Of a stretch of 64,000 nt of DNA, positions 60,215 to 64,000 are shown in pieces. The first letter of the stretch is position 1. Each line of letters begins with the position of its first letter. This DNA comes from Rhodoferax fermentans. GTDB taxonomy: Bacteria; Pseudomonadota; Gammaproteobacteria; Burkholderiales; Burkholderiaceae_C. A model generated the notes under the pieces. The model searched no databases and was not told the DNA's origin. It saw only the letters and a program-made list of their open reading frames with translations. The stretch spans positions 4,092,001-4,156,000 of the forward strand of contig NZ_MTJN01000002.1 in the NCBI RefSeq assembly GCF_002017865.1. Reading direction: 5' to 3'. The position numbers and the translations under genes were made by a program.

Positions 60215-62153
60215 GCACGGCCACCCCAAAACGCGCGGGGGTGGTCATCTGCAGCAGCGAGTCGGTCAACTCCACCAGCTTGAGTTCAACCTGATCCAAC
60301 TCAGTGCTGCGTGCATGGATGTCCTCAATGCGTTCGTCGAGTCCACTCGATGCCTGGCCGATACGGTCAATCGCTTCGAGCCGCCGCACAAAATTCTTGC
60401 GTCGTTCGCGCAGCTGCGAGTCGAGCTGCGACGCAGCCGATTTGCTCCAGGCCTCAATATCCCCCAGCACGGTCTCATTGACGGCACGCATGCGGGTGCT
60501 CAACGCCCGCACCAGACGATCCGCAAACTCGGGCTGCGCCAGCCTGAAAGCGTTGCCGATGCCGAGGTATTGCACATGGCTGCGCTCAATCAGGTCCAGG
60601 TCACTCAGATATGGCGCCATCTGGGGCTCATCAGGCACCTGCAGCGAAAAGCCGTATTCGGTGTTGAGTTGCAAAAAGGTGGCCGCCAACATGGCGTGGA
60701 TGTCGAGCCCCTTGGCATGCACCTGGCGCAAATTAGCACGCAGGCGCTCGAAGGTTTCGCCATATGAGCGCTTGATACCCAGCTTGAAGCCTTTTTGCTT
60801 GAGCGCCGCGGTCAGTTGCGCCATCTCGTCCTTGAGAGTCTTGGGACCAAGCAAACCGAATATTTCCCGGATCAGTTTCAGGTGCACCGAACGCACCGCG
60901 TGAATTTTGACGCCAGCCGCATCAAATTCGGCCTGCTCCTGCGCCACCCGCGCCCGCATGTTTTTGATCACAGGTTGGTTCTTGCCCTGCAGACCTTTGA
61001 GTTCCAGCAGCTGCTCGGTCAGGTCGCGGCGGCGGATGTGCACACAGCGGCCGGTTTCACCGCGCAGGGCAGTGATGCCACGGCTCACCGCAGCACCCAG
61101 AATTTTTTGCCGCCGCCCCATGATGTCCTGGCTCAAGGCGTCTTCCAGTTGCTCCAGGCAACTGCGTTTGAGCAGCGCTGCGTCATTCTTGACCTTGGCA
61201 AGCAGGCCTTTCTGGGCCGACACCGCCACCACTTGGTCTGCGGGAATACCCAGAATCTCGGCCGAACCGCGTTTTTGCCGCTCAATCTGTGCCTGAACCT
61301 CCTGCGGGCTGTCCAGTGCGTCCCACAAGGTGTCGATCTTGTTCAACACCACCAGGCGTGTGGACAGGTCTTGCCCGTCTTCCACCAGGTGTTCACGCCA
61401 GATCGACAGGTCGGATTGGGTCACCCCGGTGTCAGCGCCCAGGATAAACACCACCGCCTGCGCTTGCGGGATCAGGCTGACCGTGAGCTCAGGCTCGGCA
61501 CCAATCGCATTCAAGCCCGGTGTATCCAGAATGACCAGGCCCTGCTTGAGCAAAGGGTGGGCGATGTTGATCAAGGCGTGGCGCCACTTGGGCACCTCCA
61601 ACAGGCCATTGGCATCAGGCACTGCATTGCCGTCGTCGCTGTGCCAGAAGCCCAGGGCACGCGCCTCGTCCTGCGTGACACGACGGGTTTCTGCCACTTT
61701 GGCAAAAGCTTCGGCCAGTTGTTTGGGGTTGTTGACCTCCAGCTCCAGCCGCTCCCACTTCTCGGGTGCCAGGCGCCACTCCATGAGGGACTGCGGCTGC
61801 AGGCGGGTCTCGATGGGCAACAGGCGCAAACACGGCGGCACCTCCGGGTCATAGGCCATCTCGGTGGGACACATGGTGGTGCGCCCGGCACTGGCAGGCA
61901 TGATGCGCCGACCATAACCCGCAAAAAAGATCGCGTTGATCAACTCCGACTTGCCACGCGAAAACTCTGCCACAAAGGCCACCGTCACCTTGTCGACACG
62001 CACCTGGGTTTCGAGCCGGTGCAAACGGTCCTCCACCGATGCATCCAGCAAATCTTGGTCCTTCAACCATTGGGACAACAGCTTGAGGCGCAAGGCAAAC
62101 TCACGCCGCCAGGCACTGTGCTGGTCAAATTTGTCGTTGAATGAAGTTCCCAA
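60204..62153 (-). CDS. Dynamin-like GTPase family protein
   Basis: A 649-residue large GTPase. The P-loop reads AEFSRGKSELINAIFF near residue 68 (first Gly replaced by Ala), G3 is DTPGLNAIG and G4 is NKIDTL; the C-terminal half is helical. Bacterial dynamin-like proteins remodel membranes, but this family's role is unknown. I chose the TTG at 62153 (MGTSFNDKFDQHSAWRREF) because GGAGG lies just upstream and it fits relatives as I recall; a GTG at 62219 would give 671 residues. It sits between mutM and mutY, overlapping mutY by 11 bp. Confidence 0.82.
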   Translation of the reverse strand: MGTSFNDKFDQHSAWRREFALRLKLLSQWLKDQDLLDASVEDRLHRLETQVRVDKVTVAFVAEFSRGKSELINAIFFAGYGRRIMPASAGRTTMCPTEMAYDPEVPPCLRLLPIETRLQPQSLMEWRLAPEKWERLELEVNNPKQLAEAFAKVAETRRVTQDEARALGFWHSDDGNAVPDANGLLEVPKWRHALINIAHPLLKQGLVILDTPGLNAIGAEPELTVSLIPQAQAVVFILGADTGVTQSDLSIWREHLVEDGQDLSTRLVVLNKIDTLWDALDSPQEVQAQIERQKRGSAEILGIPADQVVAVSAQKGLLAKVKNDAALLKRSCLEQLEDALSQDIMGRRQKILGAAVSRGITALRGETGRCVHIRRRDLTEQLLELKGLQGKNQPVIKNMRARVAQEQAEFDAAGVKIHAVRSVHLKLIREIFGLLGPKTLKDEMAQLTAALKQKGFKLGIKRSYGETFERLRANLRQVHAKGLDIHAMLAATFLQLNTEYGFSLQVPDEPQMAPYLSDLDLIERSHVQYLGIGNAFRLAQPEFADRLVRALSTRMRAVNETVLGDIEAWSKSAASQLDSQLRERRKNFVRRLEAIDRIGQASSGLDERIEDIHARSTELDQVELKLVELTDSLLQMTTPARFGVAVHAS

Positions 62154-62222
62154 TCTGCCTCCAAAACGTGGGTCGTCGATCAATATAGCACCCTCGCCAA
62201 CGTGTCCCCTGCGCGACACCTG

Positions 62223-63038
62223 TCAAGCTTTTTGACAGGTCGGGCAGTAAAACGTGGATCGCTGGCCCTGGCGCAGCAGTTTGATGACCGTGTCACACCG
62301 CTTGCACGGCAAACCCGCGCGACCATAAACCATGGCTTCCAGCTGGAAGTAGCCGGGTTTGCCGTCACTGCTGGAGAAATCACGCAAGGTGCTGCCCCCC
62401 TGCTCCACCGCCCTAGCCAGCACATCACGTATGGCCGCATACAACCTGGCCGCCTTGGGGCGGCTGAGTGTATGGGCCGGGCTGGTAGGTCGGATACCTG
62501 CCAGAAACAAGGCTTCGGACGCATAGATGTTGCCCACCCCCACCACCAGTTCGCCCGCCAGCAACACCTGTTTGATCGGCATCTTTCGTCGCTTGAGGCC
62601 CTGGGTGAACAGGCCAAGCTCAAAGGTTTCCGACAGCGGCTCCATGCCCAGACGCCCCAGCAGCTTGATGGCCAGAGGGGAGCTCAAACTCTCCACGTAC
62701 ACCACCGCGCCAAAACGGCGTGGGTCGTTCAAGCGCAGACAACCGCGCGTGGTGACCAGTTCAAAATGGTCATGGACACCCGGCGCAGGCAGATCTGCGG
62801 AAAAACGCAGGCTGCCCGACATGCCCAGGTGCACCAGCAACCAACCCTGACTCAGTGCAATCAACAGGTATTTGCCGCGCCTGTCCACGGTTTTGACCGA
62901 TCGGCCCACCAGTTCCTGGGGCAGACAAGACAGTGGCCAACGCAGCGGTTTGCCCAGGGACACCGCCAACACCTGAGCGCCCTCAATGGCATCCACAAAA
63001 CTGCGGCGGGTAACTTCTACTTCAGGTAATTCAGGCAT
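62223..63038 (-). CDS. mutM: Formamidopyrimidine-DNA glycosylase MutM (Fpg)
   Basis: A 271-residue bifunctional glycosylase/lyase that removes 8-oxoguanine. The N-terminal PELPEVEV provides the catalytic Pro2 and Glu3; [10 protein letters not shown] holds the conserved Lys, and the C-terminal zinc finger reads [23 protein letters not shown] is the H2TH helix. It is divergent from a TPR protein gene (38 bp) and followed, on the same strand, by the dynamin-like gene and mutY. Confidence 0.95.
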   Translation of the reverse strand: MPELPEVEVTRRSFVDAIEGAQVLAVSLGKPLRWPLSCLPQELVGRSVKTVDRRGKYLLIALSQGWLLVHLGMSGSLRFSADLPAPGVHDHFELVTTRGCLRLNDPRRFGAVVYVESLSSPLAIKLLGRLGMEPLSETFELGLFTQGLKRRKMPIKQVLLAGELVVGVGNIYASEALFLAGIRPTSPAHTLSRPKAARLYAAIRDVLARAVEQGGSTLRDFSSSDGKPGYFQLEAMVYGRAGLPCKRCDTVIKLLRQGQRSTFYCPTCQKA

Positions 63039-63076
63039 GAGACAAATATCCTTGGGGCTTGGATTATTATGAATGG

Positions 63077-64000
63077 ATGCGACTCACATCCGTCCTCTTG
63101 CCCCTGCTGCTGTCCTGCTCGCTCGGGGTTCATGCCCAGTCCACCGGTTCCTCAGAGCCCGTCTCCAAACGCTCTGCACTGGACGCTCCGCTGTTCTACG
63201 AAATCCTGCTGGGTGAAATCAACGCCCGCGTGCAGGAACCGGGAGCGGCTTTTTCGCTGCTGCTGGATGCGGCGCAAAAAACCAAAGAGCCCGCGCTGTT
63301 TCGGCGTGCGGTTCAGGTTGCTTTGCAGGCGCGCTCGGGTGACTCCGCACTGCAGGCCGCCAGAGCCTGGAGCCAGGCCATTCCCGACTCCAGGGAAGCG
63401 AACCATTTTGTCGTGCAGATTCTGCTCGGTTTGAACCGCGTGGCCGACACCCAGGAGGTGCTCAAACGCGAGATCAGCTTGGCACCCGCCAAAGAGCGAC
63501 GGGATTTGATCTGGTCTCTGCCGCAAGCATTTGAGCGCATGAGTGATCGGCCACTGGCGGCCTCCACCGTCCAGAAAGCCCTGAACCCTTGGCTCAGCGA
63601 CCCAGGCTTGGGCGCCACCGCATGGGCCGTCGTCGGACGTTTGTGGCAAGCCGCCAATGACAACACCAAGGCCTTGGATGCCGCTATCAAGGGCATGGCC
63701 ATGGACCCACGCTCCGAACACCCGGCGCTGCTGGCGCTGTCGCTGATGCAGCCGCAAACACCCCAAGCCGAGAGTCTGGTCAAAAAACATCTGCCCAGCG
63801 CCCGGCCAGAATTCCGCATGGCCTACATCAAGGTTCTGCTCAAAAACCGACGCGAAGACGATGCACAGCGTCAGTTGCAAACCATCCGGACCGACACCCC
63901 CGACTACCCCGATGCCTGGCTGATTGACGGCGCCTTGGCCATGCAGGCTGGCCAGTCTGCCTTGGCTGAAAAGCAATTCCAGCGTTACCTGGAGCTAGTC
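63077..64000 (+). CDS. Exported TPR-repeat protein (3' partial)
   Basis: The frame starts with ATG at 63077 and stays open to the window end (308 codons). It begins with a signal peptide ([19 protein letters not shown]), followed by helical repeats such as [21 protein letters not shown] and [20 protein letters not shown] that fit tetratricopeptide repeats. A lipoprotein cleavage at the Cys of LLSC is possible but the box is poor. In related genomes such a gene precedes lolB-ispE; that cannot be seen here. Function unknown, probably a periplasmic scaffold. Confidence 0.8.
   Translation, partial: MRLTSVLLPLLLSCSLGVHAQSTGSSEPVSKRSALDAPLFYEILLGEINARVQEPGAAFSLLLDAAQKTKEPALFRRAVQVALQARSGDSALQAARAWSQAIPDSREANHFVVQILLGLNRVADTQEVLKREISLAPAKERRDLIWSLPQAFERMSDRPLAASTVQKALNPWLSDPGLGATAWAVVGRLWQAANDNTKALDAAIKGMAMDPRSEHPALLALSLMQPQTPQAESLVKKHLPSARPEFRMAYIKVLLKNRREDDAQRQLQTIRTDTPDYPDAWLIDGALAMQAGQSALAEKQFQRYLELV

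Overview
The window reads as chromosomal DNA of a GC-rich betaproteobacterium of the order Burkholderiales, most likely family Comamonadaceae near Rhodoferax/Polaromonas. This is inferred from gene content and order (yicC-gmk-rpoZ-spoT, the urt and ure clusters, rdgB-rph-PP2C-kinase), protein similarity recalled from memory, and an abundant short palindromic repeat of the type 'TAGCT..AGCCCTT..AAGGGCTAGAGGC'. No phage, complete insertion sequence, CRISPR array or rRNA operon was seen.

Layout. 1-4742: urea ABC transporter genes urtB (5' end cut by the window), urtC, urtD and urtE, with a 745-bp non-coding repeat block between urtD and urtE. 4793-8875: a CbiX-like gene, then a reactive-carbonyl defence group (DJ-1/PfpI protein, MDR reductase, YqhD-type aldehyde reductase) read toward the left and headed by a NemR-like TetR regulator; near-identical 15-bp operators lie in front of both the regulator and yqhD. 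8945-11020: CapA-like protein, a secreted unknown and a membrane-anchored Mrr-like nuclease. 11088-15323: a leftward nitrogen-scavenging operon (NitT/TauT-type ABC transporter, nucleoside deaminase, ureD) preceded by a clear sigma-54 promoter. 15468-25795: metabolic and regulatory genes (MocR, DUF2917, GNAT, pirin, AzoR/LysR pair, radical SAM YhcC, YitT, Lrp, threonine aldolase, PAS chemoreceptor). 26029-30677: two tandem paralogous CHASE4-GGDEF diguanylate cyclases and a GDSL hydrolase with a PEP-CTERM tail.

30750-42002 is the most interesting part. A LuxR-type response regulator and a giant NCS1-permease/histidine-kinase/receiver fusion read leftward; the urease cluster ureA-ureJ-ureB-ureC-(GNAT)-ureE-ureF-ureG reads rightward, interrupted by an AbrB/Doc toxin-antitoxin pair on the other strand. 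The two directions start from back-to-back sigma-54 promoters only 24 bp apart. Between the ure promoter and ureA lie three tandem 75-80 bp units. Each is a 21-22 codon open frame that copies the start of ureA (MELTPR), contains a strong bulged hairpin with compensatory base changes, and ends 6-14 nt before the next copy of the start. I do not know a described system of this kind. ureD is more than 20 kb away from the rest of the urease genes.

42119-64000: a receiver/TPR protein, CBS protein, hemW, a MITE-like inverted-repeat element, rdgB, rph, PP2C phosphatase and Ser/Thr kinase, yicC-gmk-rpoZ-spoT, two tRNA genes (Arg-ACG and a CAU-anticodon tRNA with a degraded copy of its 3' half 281 bp away), hrcA, nadK-recN-rapZ, the GO-repair genes mutY and mutM with a dynamin-like GTPase between them, and the first 924 bp of a TPR protein cut by the window end.

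Taken together, the left half couples uptake of urea (Urt) and of an unidentified nitrogen compound, deamination, and urease maturation and catalysis. The sigma-54 signatures on both the transporter/ureD operon and the ure operon suggest general nitrogen control, and the permease-kinase fusion is a candidate specific sensor. The right half is mostly housekeeping and stress biology. All assignments are by eye; no database search was run.
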